From positions 1 to 34,191 of the forward strand of contig NZ_BMHM01000010.1 in assembly GCF_014640815.1 (NCBI RefSeq): 34,191 bases of DNA, given 5' to 3'. This DNA comes from Vreelandella lutescens. GTDB lineage: Bacteria > Pseudomonadota > Gammaproteobacteria > Pseudomonadales > Halomonadaceae. Both the position numbers and the translations under genes were made by a program. Below are positions 8,403 through 19,618 of this stretch, in pieces. Under the pieces are notes generated by a model. That model ran no database searches and was not told where the DNA came from. It saw nothing but the letters and a program-made list of their open reading frames with translations. Within the stretch, counting starts at the first letter, position 1. The number at the start of each line of letters is the position of its first letter.

Positions 8403-9122
8403 TTACCCAGCCAGACCCACTAATCGCCATGCAAGCGGTAGCAGCAGCGCGGTGAAAATACCGGTGAGGCTCATTCCGAGCGAGGCAAATGCCCCGGCGG
8501 TAGGGCTAATATCGAACGCTCGCACGGTACCGATAGCGTGCCCATTAAGCCCCAGCGCAAAACCGATGATGCGCTCATCGTTGATACGTAGCACTCGAGC
8601 GGCCAAGCTAACGAAGGGGATTGTCAGCACACCGGTCACCAGCAGCGAGCCCATTAACAGCGCGACACTGCCGCCCAACTGTTCCGTAATCCCAATGGCA
8701 ATCGGCGCGGTCACCGACTTTGCCGCAATGGAGGCCAAAATGTCTGGGCCAGCACCTAGCAGCCAGGCAATGCCTAAGGCGTAGCAAGCAGCTAAGGAGG
8801 CGGCAATGGGCAGGCAGGCAGCCAGCGGTCGCCATAGTTCACGAATACGCGGCAGTTGCTGATAAAGCGGCATACCTAGCGCCACCGTGGCGGGGCCTAA
8901 CAGCACGGTTAGCCACGTAGCGCCCTGCTGATAGGTAGCGTAAGGCACCCCCAGCAGCGCCAGTATCGCGGCCAAAAGAAGTGCCGCGATCAAAATAGCG
9001 GGCAGCCAGGAGGGTTTGCTCAGGCGCATGAAAAGTGCGCTGCCCACCAAATAAGCGGCTAGCGTTAAGCCCACGGCAAATAAAGGCGTTGCGGTTAAGG
9101 TGGGCAGCAGGTTAGTCAGCAT
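8403..9122 (-). CDS. lrgB: LrgB/CidB-family inner membrane protein
   Basis: 239 aa with about six or seven hydrophobic segments. Family hallmarks include KSVTAPIAIGITEQLGG and the LNGHAIGTVRAFD segment near the C-terminus. LrgB/CidB proteins were first linked to holin-like control of autolysis. Relatives transport pyruvate in some Firmicutes, and plant PLGG1, an LrgAB fusion, moves glycolate and glycerate. The start overlaps the end of lrgA by 11 nt (ATGCTGACTAA), so the two are coupled and probably form one complex. The position between tkt and epd favours a metabolite-transport role; this is inference. Confidence 0.9.
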   Translation of the reverse strand: MLTNLLPTLTATPLFAVGLTLAAYLVGSALFMRLSKPSWLPAILIAALLLAAILALLGVPYATYQQGATWLTVLLGPATVALGMPLYQQLPRIRELWRPLAACLPIAASLAACYALGIAWLLGAGPDILASIAAKSVTAPIAIGITEQLGGSVALLMGSLLVTGVLTIPFVSLAARVLRINDERIIGFALGLNGHAIGTVRAFDISPTAGAFASLGMSLTGIFTALLLPLAWRLVGLAG

Positions 9123-9465
9123 GGCTGCGCCCCATTAAACGCTTTAGTAACCATAGCGTGGTGAACACGCTGAGCAGCGTGCCGAGGAGCAGGGAGGCCA
9201 CAATGGCCAGCCATTGACCCGCCAGTTCATCCAGAATAAAGAACACGCCCACCACGCCTGGCATGATCAGCATGGCCAGAAGCGCAATCAGCGGTTGAGC
9301 GGCAGCGGCAAGACTAGACGGTACTCTGCCGATCATAGCGAGGGTGGCGCACAGCAGCAGCATGCCCACCACCCCAGAAGAGATAGGTAAACCGGAGAAG
9401 TGAATGACTACTTCTCCGATTAACCAGTAGCTAATTAGCCATAACAGACCGTTTAGCGCGGGCAT
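9112..9465 (-). CDS. lrgA: LrgA/CidA-family inner membrane protein
   Basis: 117 aa with four hydrophobic helices. The GEVVIHFSGLPISSGVVGMLLLCATLA region is typical of the LrgA/CidA (YohJ) family. It would be the small partner of the overlapping lrgB product. The gene begins 36 nt after the tkt stop codon. The predicted ATG lies inside a perfect 20-bp palindrome and lacks a clear Shine-Dalgarno site, so translation may depend on read-through from tkt or on RNA folding. Confidence 0.87.
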   Translation of the reverse strand: MPALNGLLWLISYWLIGEVVIHFSGLPISSGVVGMLLLCATLAMIGRVPSSLAAAAQPLIALLAMLIMPGVVGVFFILDELAGQWLAIVASLLLGTLLSVFTTLWLLKRLMGRSHAD

Positions 9466-9477
9466 CGCGATGCCCGC
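9458..9477. repeat. Perfect 20-bp palindrome over the lrgA start codon
   Basis: GCGGGCATCGCGATGCCCGC reads identically on both strands. The lrgA ATG (9465-9463 on the minus strand) falls inside one arm. In RNA it would form a short, very GC-rich hairpin just after tkt. Confidence 0.85.
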
Positions 9478-9501
9478 ACTGTGTGATCCGCGAGTGAGGA
9501 A

Positions 9502-11493
9502 TTAAACCAGCAGCTCATTGGCTTGTTTAACAATGTTCTCGACGGTAAAGCCGAAGTGCTTGAACAGCTCGCCAGCCGGGGCCGACTCGCCAAAGGTAGT
9601 CATGCCAATCACGCGGCCATCTAGGCCAACGTATTTGTACCAGTAGTCGGCATGGCCTGCTTCGATGGCAATACGCTTGGTCACGGCTTTGGGCAGAACG
9701 CTTTCACGGTAGTCAGCGTCTTGGCCGTTGAAGCGGTATGCCGAAGGCATGGAGACCACGCGTACGGCTTTACCCTGCTGCTCCAGCTCGGCCGCGGCGT
9801 CCATGGCCAGGGAGACTTCGGAGCCCGTGGCAATCAGGATCAGCTCTGGCGTGCCTTCGCTATCTTTCAGCACATAGCCGCCGCGCTGGATAGACGCGAG
9901 CTGTGCCTTGGTACGCGGCTGGTGCGGCAGGTTCTGGCGCGAGAGTACCAGGGCTGTCGGGCCGGAGTGGCGCTTAATCGCGGCATCCCAGGAAGCGGCG
10001 GTCTCCACGGCGTCACAGGGGCGCCACGTGTTCAGGTTCGGCGTGGTGCGCAGGCTGGTGAGCTGCTCAATCGGCTGGTGCGTTGGGCCGTCTTCACCCA
10101 GGCCAATGGAGTCGTGGGTAAACACGTAGATAGCCTGCTGACCCATCAGCGCCGCCATACGCACGGCGTTGCGCATGTACTCCATAAAGATTAGGAAGGT
10201 AGCGCCATACGGCACGAAACCGCCGTGCAGGGCGATACCATTCATCACCGCGCCCATGCCGAATTCACGCACACCGTAGTGTAGGTAGTTGCCGCTGGCA
10301 TCTTCGGGAGTGATCGCTTTCGCGCCCTTCCAGAATGTCAGGTTAGACGGCGCTAAGTCGGCGCTGCCGCCGAGCAGTTCCGGCATTTGCGGGCCAATCA
10401 CGTTCAGCGCTTCAAACGACGCTTTACGCGAGGCAATGCTTTCACCTTTCTCTTGAGCCTGCTGAATCAGCGCTTCGGTCGCCAACTCAGTGGGCAGCTG
10501 CGCTTTCATGCGGCGTTTGAATTCACGCGCTTCTTCCGGGAAGGCTTCGGTGTAGCGAGCGAAGCGGCCTTCCCACTCTTGCTGGCGCTTCTTACCGGCG
10601 TCGCGGGCATCCCAGGCGGAGTAAATCGGCTCGGGGATATGGAAGGGCGCGTGCTCCCAGCCCAGTTGCTTACGCGCCAGGGCCACTTCTTCGTCACCCA
10701 GCGGTGCGCCGTGGGCTTCTTCTTTGCCCTGCTTGTTGGGGGCACCAAAACCGATAATGGTTTTGCAGATGATCAGGCTTGGCTTGTCGTCATGGCTCTT
10801 CGCCAGCTCAATGGCCGCCTTGATCTCTTCAGGCTTGTGGCCGTCGACGTTCGGTACCACGTGCCAGCCGTAGGCCTCAAAGCGCTTGGCGGTATCGTCG
10901 GTGAACCAGCCTTCCACTTCGCCATCGATAGAGATGCCGTTGTCGTCGTAAAGGGCAATCAGTTTGCCCAGCTGCTGCGTGCCTGCCAAGGACGCCGCTT
11001 CGTGGGAGATACCCTCCATCAAGCAGCCATCGCCCAGGAAACACCAGGTGTGGTGGTCAACGATGGTATGGCCGGGGCGGTTGAACTGCGCGGCCAGCGT
11101 TTTCTCAGCAATCGCGAAACCTACCGCGTTAGCAAAGCCTTGGCCCAGCGGCCCGGTGGTGGTTTCGATGCCGGGGGCGTAGCCAAACTCCGGGTGGCCT
11201 GCGGTGGGCGAGTGCAGCTGGCGGAAGTTTTGCAGCTGCTCCAGGCTAAGCTCGTAGCCGCTTAGGTGTAAAAGCGAGTAGAGCAGCATGGAACCGTGGC
11301 CATTCGACAGCACGAACCGATCACGATCAGCCCACTTAGGGTCTTCGGGGTTGTGCTTGAGGTGGTCATTCCACAGCACCTCGGCAATATCAGCCATACC
11401 CATGGGCGCGCCAGGGTGGCCAGATTTGGCCTTCTGAACAGCATCCATGGAAAGGGCGCGAATGGCATTGGCCAGCTCAAAACGGGACGGCAT
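9502..11493 (-). CDS. tkt: Transketolase
   Basis: 663 aa, the same length as E. coli TktA. The thiamine-diphosphate enzyme moves two-carbon units between sugar phosphates in the non-oxidative pentose phosphate pathway. Seen: [17 protein letters not shown] near the N-terminus, [15 protein letters not shown], and the ThDP/Mg motif from GDGCLMEG to YDDN. Also present are [17 protein letters not shown] with its catalytic Glu, and [17 protein letters not shown]. It is the first gene of the minus-strand central-carbon cluster and is divergent from metK, an arrangement also known in Pseudomonas. GAGG upstream of ATG supports the start. Confidence 0.97.
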   Translation of the reverse strand: MPSRFELANAIRALSMDAVQKAKSGHPGAPMGMADIAEVLWNDHLKHNPEDPKWADRDRFVLSNGHGSMLLYSLLHLSGYELSLEQLQNFRQLHSPTAGHPEFGYAPGIETTTGPLGQGFANAVGFAIAEKTLAAQFNRPGHTIVDHHTWCFLGDGCLMEGISHEAASLAGTQQLGKLIALYDDNGISIDGEVEGWFTDDTAKRFEAYGWHVVPNVDGHKPEEIKAAIELAKSHDDKPSLIICKTIIGFGAPNKQGKEEAHGAPLGDEEVALARKQLGWEHAPFHIPEPIYSAWDARDAGKKRQQEWEGRFARYTEAFPEEAREFKRRMKAQLPTELATEALIQQAQEKGESIASRKASFEALNVIGPQMPELLGGSADLAPSNLTFWKGAKAITPEDASGNYLHYGVREFGMGAVMNGIALHGGFVPYGATFLIFMEYMRNAVRMAALMGQQAIYVFTHDSIGLGEDGPTHQPIEQLTSLRTTPNLNTWRPCDAVETAASWDAAIKRHSGPTALVLSRQNLPHQPRTKAQLASIQRGGYVLKDSEGTPELILIATGSEVSLAMDAAAELEQQGKAVRVVSMPSAYRFNGQDADYRESVLPKAVTKRIAIEAGHADYWYKYVGLDGRVIGMTTFGESAPAGELFKHFGFTVENIVKQANELLV

Positions 11494-11739
11494 GGGGGTG
11501 CTCCTCGCCTGAAAACGGAAAGAATAAAGGCGCTATTGTCGCTGACTTCCCCGGCGGCGGCAAATTCTCAGGGGCACGTTGTGGGAAGAACTTCCAACAG
11601 CGTGTAGACTCTGCCTCCCGAAGTGGTGGTGAAAGTGATGGTGCCGCTTCTTTATACGGGCAGGGAACTTCCTGCCATGATTTCCTGCTGATGCTGTGGT
11701 CATAATGATGCAGCCGTCATACAGAGGGTCGAGTGCGCG
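11494..11739. promoter_or_regulatory. Divergent tkt/metK intergenic region with two related inverted repeats
   Basis: This 246-bp gap must hold promoters for both genes, but no box stands out. It contains GGAAG-AA-CTTCC at 11584-11595 and GGCAGG-GAACTT-CCTGCC at 11659-11676. Both include GAACTTCC, so they could be a repeated regulator site or leader hairpins of metK. No known SAM riboswitch class and no AGACGTCT MetJ box was recognised. Confidence 0.4.
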
Positions 11740-12960
11740 ATGAGCGAATATTCCCTGTTTACCTCCGAGTCCGTTTCCGAAGGCCATCCCGATAAGATTG
11801 CCGACCAGATTTCAGACGCGGTGCTAGATGCCATTATCGCCCGGGATAAACAGGCCCGTGTTGCCTGTGAAACGATGGTGAAGACGGGTGTTGCCATTAT
11901 TGCTGGTGAGATCACCACGTCTGCGTGGGTGGATCTAGAGACGCTGGTGCGTGATGTGATTACCGATATCGGCTACACCTCTTCTCAGGTGGGCTTCGAC
12001 GGTGCCACGTGCGGCGTGATCAACCTGATTGGCAAGCAGAGTGTTGATATTGCTCAGGGCGTTGATCGGACCAAACCAGAAGATCAAGGTGCCGGTGACC
12101 AGGGCCTGATGTTTGGCTACGCCACCAACGAAACCGATTCGTTTATGCCTGCCCCGATTCACTACTCGCACCGTTTGGTCGAGCGTCAGGCGGAGCTGCG
12201 TAAAAACGGCCTGCTGCCGTGGCTGCGTCCGGATGCCAAGAGCCAGGTCACTTTCCGCTATAACGCCGAAGGTCAACCGTGTGGCGTGGATGCGATTGTC
12301 CTGTCGACTCAGCACGACCCGGAAATCGATCAAGAAGACCTGCGCAAAATGATTAAGCGTGAAGTCATTGAGCAGGTGATTCCCGCTGAGTGGTTGGACG
12401 CCAACACCCAGTACCACATCAATCCGACCGGCAAGTTCGTGATTGGCGGCCCGGTGGGCGACTGTGGCCTGACCGGTCGTAAGATCATCGTCGATACTTA
12501 CGGCGGCATGGCTCGTCACGGTGGCGGCGCGTTCTCGGGCAAAGATCCGTCCAAAGTAGACCGCAGCGCCGCGTACGCCGGCCGCTATGTAGCGAAAAAC
12601 GTCGTCGCTGCAGGCTTGGCTGATAAGTGCGAGATTCAGGTCTCCTACGCCATCGGCGTGGCAGAGCCTACCTCTGTGTCTATCGACACCTTCGGTACCG
12701 GTAAAATCGACGACGCAAGCATCGTTAAGCTGGTGCGCGAGCACTTCGATCTGCGCCCTTACGCGATCACCAAGATGCTGGACCTACTGCACCCGATGTA
12801 CCGCCTGACGGCGGCTTATGGCCACTTTGGCCGCGAGCCGTTCGAGCACAGCTACAGCTGGGTGGACGACAAAGGCGAAACGCACACTGAAACGTTTACA
12901 GCCTTTCCGTGGGAAAAAACCGACAAAGCGGATGCGCTGCGTCAGGACGCTGGCCTATAA
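11740..12960 (+). CDS. metK: S-adenosylmethionine synthetase
   Basis: 406 aa. The enzyme makes S-adenosylmethionine from methionine and ATP. Signature elements: [15 protein letters not shown] (residues 13-27), [12 protein letters not shown], the [19 protein letters not shown] glycine-rich motif and the GRxPFEH-like [11 protein letters not shown] end. It is divergent from tkt and followed by a strong terminator. GAGGG at 11724-11728 is a slightly distant ribosome binding site (11-nt spacing). Together with metF 3 kb downstream it places two methyl-cycle genes in the window. Confidence 0.97.
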   Translation: MSEYSLFTSESVSEGHPDKIADQISDAVLDAIIARDKQARVACETMVKTGVAIIAGEITTSAWVDLETLVRDVITDIGYTSSQVGFDGATCGVINLIGKQSVDIAQGVDRTKPEDQGAGDQGLMFGYATNETDSFMPAPIHYSHRLVERQAELRKNGLLPWLRPDAKSQVTFRYNAEGQPCGVDAIVLSTQHDPEIDQEDLRKMIKREVIEQVIPAEWLDANTQYHINPTGKFVIGGPVGDCGLTGRKIIVDTYGGMARHGGGAFSGKDPSKVDRSAAYAGRYVAKNVVAAGLADKCEIQVSYAIGVAEPTSVSIDTFGTGKIDDASIVKLVREHFDLRPYAITKMLDLLHPMYRLTAAYGHFGREPFEHSYSWVDDKGETHTETFTAFPWEKTDKADALRQDAGL

Positions 12961-12972
12961 GCTTCCCGCTAG

Positions 12973-15791
<2,819 letters not shown>

Positions 15792-15931
15792 TTCTCCTCC
15801 TTGATAGACGCGGTAGTGCCAACATGAGCCGAATTGAAGGTCGACCGTGGAATCTTTCATTAGCCGCTGCGCGGCGAAGCAGCGAGAATACCTCAAATAA
15901 TGATCACGTTACCGCACTGCGAGGACAAACC

Positions 15932-16771
15932 ATGAGCAGCCAAGAGCATCCGTTAGGTATTAGCTTTGAATTCTTTCCGCCCAACACTGACGCAGGCCGG
16001 GAGAAGCTAATTCACGTGCGTGATGAGCTGGCCGCTCGTAACCCGCGCTTTTTCTCCGTTACCTACGGCGCGGGTGGCTCTACCCAGGCGCGTACTCGGG
16101 ACATCGTGCGCACCGTCAGCCAAAGTGGCATTACTACGGCACCGCACCTCTCCTGTATCGGCAGTGAAAAGGCCCAGCTGCGCGACCTGCTGGCCCAGTA
16201 CCGGGAAGAGGGCGTGGATAGCCTAGTGGCCCTGCGCGGCGACATGCCCTCTGGCATGGCAAGCATTGGCGAGCTGCGGTATGCCAACGAGCTGGTGGAG
16301 TTCATCCGTGACGAAACGGGAGATCATTTCGAGATTGCGGTGGGCGCTTACCCTGAGTCGCACCCTCAGGCCCCCAGTTTTGAAAAGGACGTAGAAAACT
16401 TCGCCCGTAAGATGAACGCGGGGGCCAACATGGCCATCACCCAGTACTTCTTTACCGCCGATGCCTACTTCCACTTCGTTGATAAAGCGCGGGCGCTGGG
16501 CGTTGAGCAGCCGATTATTCCCGGCATTATGCCGATTACCAACTACACCAAGTTAGCGCGGTTTTCCGATGCCTGCGGCGCGGAAATTCCCCGCTGGATT
16601 CGCAAGCAGCTAGAAGCGTACGGCGATGACAGCGAGGCTATCGCCGCTTTCGGTACCGATGTGGTGACTCGCCTGTGCGAGCGCCTGCTGGATGGCGGCG
16701 CGCCAGGCCTGCACTTCTACACGCTGAACCAAGCGGCACCAGTATTGAAGGTGGTAGATAACCTCAGCTAA
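15932..16771 (+). CDS. metF: Methylenetetrahydrofolate reductase
   Basis: 279 aa from ATG 15932, with GAGGA at 15921-15925. The frame is open from 15779, but the upstream part is not MetF-like. The flavoprotein reduces 5,10-methylene-THF to 5-methyl-THF for methionine synthesis. Visible family segments: ISFEFFPPNTDAGREKL, SVTYGAGGST, TAPHLSCIG, LVALRGDMP, VGAYPESHPQAP and ANMAITQYFF. Length is close to E. coli MetF (296 aa). It is divergent from the AEC gene across 140 bp and followed by a strong terminator. No SAH riboswitch was recognised upstream. Confidence 0.95.
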   Translation: MSSQEHPLGISFEFFPPNTDAGREKLIHVRDELAARNPRFFSVTYGAGGSTQARTRDIVRTVSQSGITTAPHLSCIGSEKAQLRDLLAQYREEGVDSLVALRGDMPSGMASIGELRYANELVEFIRDETGDHFEIAVGAYPESHPQAPSFEKDVENFARKMNAGANMAITQYFFTADAYFHFVDKARALGVEQPIIPGIMPITNYTKLARFSDACGAEIPRWIRKQLEAYGDDSEAIAAFGTDVVTRLCERLLDGGAPGLHFYTLNQAAPVLKVVDNLS

Positions 16772-16790
16772 CGCTTTTGCCTGCTGATCA

Positions 16791-16826
16791 AACCGGCCTG
16801 CATCCTTGATGCAGGCCGGTTTTTTT
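16791..16826 (+). terminator. Rho-independent terminator after metF
   Basis: A perfect 14-bp stem (AACCGGCCTGCATC / GATGCAGGCCGGTT) with a CTT loop runs into seven T residues. It lies 19 nt after the metF stop. Confidence 0.94.
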
Positions 16827-16957
16827 ATGGGCGGCAATCACGACACTTGTGTCATTAACGTTGGGTTCAAGTTGGCTCCGTATAATCCCTGTTGTCATTT
16901 CTTGCTTGGCTAATGCCTAGAGCGTAATAGCGTTAAGGCGATAAGGAGTTTTGCATC

Positions 16958-18178
16958 ATGTGGCTGATTACCATCATGTTTGCCATGACGTATCTAGGTA
17001 TGGCTGCCGGGCAGCTACCGGGACTGAAGGTGGATCGGTCATGGATAGCGATGGCAGCTGCCTGCGTATTGTTGGTCTCTGGCACGGTGCTGCTGGACGA
17101 CATCTCCAGCCACATTGATATAGGCGCGCTTACCCTGCTGTTCGCGCTCATGTTGGTATCGGCTCAGTTTGGTTTTTCAGGCGTCTATGCGCGGCTTTCG
17201 GGTTTAATCACCGCGCAGGCTGAGCGCCCCAGTGTCTTGTTGCTAGGGGTTGTGGTGTTGGGAGGCGTGTTATCAGCGTTGTTGGTGAATGACATCGTCG
17301 CCTTTGCACTGACGCCACTACTGTGTCAGACGCTGCTAGAGCGCGGTCTGGATCCGCGTCCCTTCCTATTGGCGCTTGCCATGTCCTGTAACGCGGGGTC
17401 TGCGGCCAGCCTGATTGGCAATCCGCAGAATATTCTGATTGGGCAAGCTGGCGGGTTAGATTTCTGGGGCTACAGCCTACAAGCGCTGGTGCCCGCGTTA
17501 GCTGCTCTGCTTATCACTTACGGCGTGATCTGGTTGTTATGGCGTCGACGTTGGGCATTAAACGTTATGCCAGCAACGACCACCAAGGCGTTAACACCCG
17601 TGACAGAAAGCCTGAGCTATAAGCCGCTGCTGGCAGCGATGGCTTTGCTGGCGCTGTTTTCAACCGGAATGCCAAGAGAGTGGTCGGCGCTTGCTGTTGC
17701 ACTTGTTCTGATGATGTCTCGGACAGTCGCCAGCCGCCGTTACGTGGAGGCTGTGGACTGGAACCTGTTGCTGTTATTTATCGGGCTGTTTGTGGTCACC
17801 GGTAGCGTTGCCTCGCTGCCTGAAGCCGGGGCGCTGGTGAACCGCCTGTTGGGTGAAGGCGGCTTGCCAAGCAATGTGTGGAGCCTTGCCGGAGTGTCGC
17901 TGCTAGCCAGCAATGTCATTGGCAATGTGCCGTTTGTCGTACTGCTGCTAGGACTTTTCCCAGAACTGCCTGAATCCACACTGGTAATACTGGCAGTGAT
18001 GTCGACCCTGGCCGGTAACTTGCTGTTGATTGGCAGTGTCGTGAATCTCATTGTGGCCGAAGGCGCTAAGCGCCAGGGAGTAGATCTTGGCTTCTTTGAG
18101 TTTGCGCGTGCTGGCATTCCAGTCACGGTGCTGTCTGTGTTGGTGGCTGGGCTCTGGCTTGGCTACCTGCTGGCATAG
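16958..18178 (+). CDS. Ion transporter (IT) superfamily / SLC13-like anion permease
   Basis: 406 aa with roughly 11 hydrophobic segments. The SCNAGSAASLIGNPQNILIGQAGG segment and the later LLASNVIGNVPFVVLLLG form the paired N-P-x-N / N-x-P substrate motifs of the IT superfamily (ArsB, NhaD, CitM, SLC13 relatives). It resembles YbiR-type anion transporters, from memory. The transported ion cannot be assigned, and ATP-driven partner genes are absent. AAGGAG at 16943-16948 supports the start. It stands alone between the metF terminator and the MFS gene 76 nt downstream. Confidence 0.82.
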   Translation: MWLITIMFAMTYLGMAAGQLPGLKVDRSWIAMAAACVLLVSGTVLLDDISSHIDIGALTLLFALMLVSAQFGFSGVYARLSGLITAQAERPSVLLLGVVVLGGVLSALLVNDIVAFALTPLLCQTLLERGLDPRPFLLALAMSCNAGSAASLIGNPQNILIGQAGGLDFWGYSLQALVPALAALLITYGVIWLLWRRRWALNVMPATTTKALTPVTESLSYKPLLAAMALLALFSTGMPREWSALAVALVLMMSRTVASRRYVEAVDWNLLLLFIGLFVVTGSVASLPEAGALVNRLLGEGGLPSNVWSLAGVSLLASNVIGNVPFVVLLLGLFPELPESTLVILAVMSTLAGNLLLIGSVVNLIVAEGAKRQGVDLGFFEFARAGIPVTVLSVLVAGLWLGYLLA

Positions 18179-18254
18179 TGCTGCAACCTGGTGTGCAAAA
18201 CATTGAAAAGTAACTCTGATCATTAAGCTCTTAGCGGGCATTACTCAGCACGAG

Positions 18255-19517
18255 ATGGCTATGCAGAAGGACATAACCGTACAAAGTCGACGCGGCCTGG
18301 ATTGGATGAACTTCTTTCTTGCCGATGTGCGAGATGGGGTCGGCCCCTATTTAGCGATATTTTTGCTGGCGTCTCAGAATTGGTCTAGCAGTGATATTGG
18401 CCTGGTGATGGGGGCCATGGGGGTGGCAACAGGTTTAGCGCAAATACCGGCTGGCAAATGGATGGATAGCGTCAGAAATAAGCGTCTTCTTCTCTCGGGT
18501 GCTTGCGGTGTGGTCGCTATTGCCTGTCCGCTAATGGCGCTTTATCCCGTTATGTGGGTCGTTCTTCCGGCGCAAATCGCTATTGGAGCGGCGGCTGCCT
18601 TTATTTTGCCTGGCATTGCTTCCTTGACGTTAGGGTTGGTGGGCCACCGTCAACTCGCGGGTCACACGGGGCGCAATGAGGTATTTAATCATGCCGGTAA
18701 TATCGTGGCAGCGTTGCTGGCGGGGGCGGTGGGTTATTTCATCGCCAACGAATACATTTTTTGGGTGGTCTCTCTATGGAGCCTGTTCTCCATCGTATCG
18801 GTGATGACCATCAGGCCATCTGAGGTTGATGATGCACAAGCACGGGGCGCGGAGCGGGGCTCAGCAGGTGAAATTCACATTGCTAAGTTTTTGCCACTGT
18901 TAAAAAACCGGAACATTCTCATTTTTGCCACTGTTGTCATGCTGTTCCACTTTGGCAATGCGGCGATGCTACCGCTAGTGGGGCAGCAGTTGTCTACCCA
19001 GGCCAATGGCGAGGGCGCATCTTTGTGGATGAGCGCTTGTATTATTTTGGCGCAGTTAGTCATGATTCCCATCGCTAAATTTGCCGGTAAATACGTGGAT
19101 ATATGGGGCACACGTCCTGTTTTTATGATTGCGCTCGTCGCGCTACCGATTCGAGGTGTGTTGTATACATTGAGTGATGCGCCCATGTATTTGCTAGCGG
19201 TTCAGATGCTAGACGGCGTAGGGGCGGGGATATTCGGTGTGATTTGGGTGTTGGTAGTGGCGGATCTAACCAAAGGTTCAGGCCATTACAGTTTGACGCT
19301 AGGGTTAATGAATGTTGCTCACATGGTTGGATTTTTTCTCAGCCAAACGACAGCAGGTAGGGTGGTAGATACCGCTGGCTCATTCAGTGCTGGATTTTTA
19401 TATCTAGCGGCTGTGGCGGGATTAGCACTGCTGTTATTTGCAGTCGCGATGCCGGAGACACGAACGCTGGGGTTGGGAGGGCGGTTAAAGGGTAAGAGCG
19501 ACACAGCCCTCACGTAA
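18255..19517 (+). CDS. Major facilitator superfamily transporter
   Basis: 420 aa with about 12 hydrophobic helices. The N-terminal LDWMNFFLADVRDGVGPYLAIFLL is typical of a proteobacterial MFS subgroup. The loop between helices 2 and 3 carries an MFS-like G-x-W-x-D segment (AGKWMDSVRNKRLLL). Substrate unknown. ATG 18255 and ATG 18261 are both possible and no strong ribosome binding site is seen. It follows the anion permease by 76 nt, could share its transcript, and ends at a bidirectional terminator facing the TRAP genes. Confidence 0.83.
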   Translation: MAMQKDITVQSRRGLDWMNFFLADVRDGVGPYLAIFLLASQNWSSSDIGLVMGAMGVATGLAQIPAGKWMDSVRNKRLLLSGACGVVAIACPLMALYPVMWVVLPAQIAIGAAAAFILPGIASLTLGLVGHRQLAGHTGRNEVFNHAGNIVAALLAGAVGYFIANEYIFWVVSLWSLFSIVSVMTIRPSEVDDAQARGAERGSAGEIHIAKFLPLLKNRNILIFATVVMLFHFGNAAMLPLVGQQLSTQANGEGASLWMSACIILAQLVMIPIAKFAGKYVDIWGTRPVFMIALVALPIRGVLYTLSDAPMYLLAVQMLDGVGAGIFGVIWVLVVADLTKGSGHYSLTLGLMNVAHMVGFFLSQTTAGRVVDTAGSFSAGFLYLAAVAGLALLLFAVAMPETRTLGLGGRLKGKSDTALT

Positions 19518-19554
19518 GTTGAGCCATAAACGGTGAGCACTCGTTGTTAACGTT

Positions 19555-19585
19555 AAAAAGCCGGAATCTCTCGATTCCGGCTTTT
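19555..19585. terminator. Bidirectional Rho-independent terminator
   Basis: AAAAGCCGGAATC - TCTC - GATTCCGGCTTTT is a perfect 13-bp stem with A-run and T-run flanks. It can terminate both the MFS gene (+) and the TRAP permease gene (-), which converge here. Confidence 0.92.
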
Positions 19586-19618
19586 CTGTTGCGTCTGATC
19601 AGCAGTGCAGCGTAAGAG

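Noticed and set aside
10387..11265. Long plus-strand open frame (about 290 codons) opposite tkt
   Set aside because: It lies wholly antisense to a full-length transketolase, its protein shows no family pattern, and GC-rich codons on the coding strand readily create such frames.
11935..12744. Long minus-strand open frame (about 270 codons) opposite metK
   Set aside because: Antisense shadow of an intact, highly conserved gene with no recognisable motif of its own.
15792..15931. SAH or SAM riboswitch ahead of metF
   Set aside because: Only a short GCTGC/GCAGC hairpin is visible and no conserved riboswitch core was recognised.
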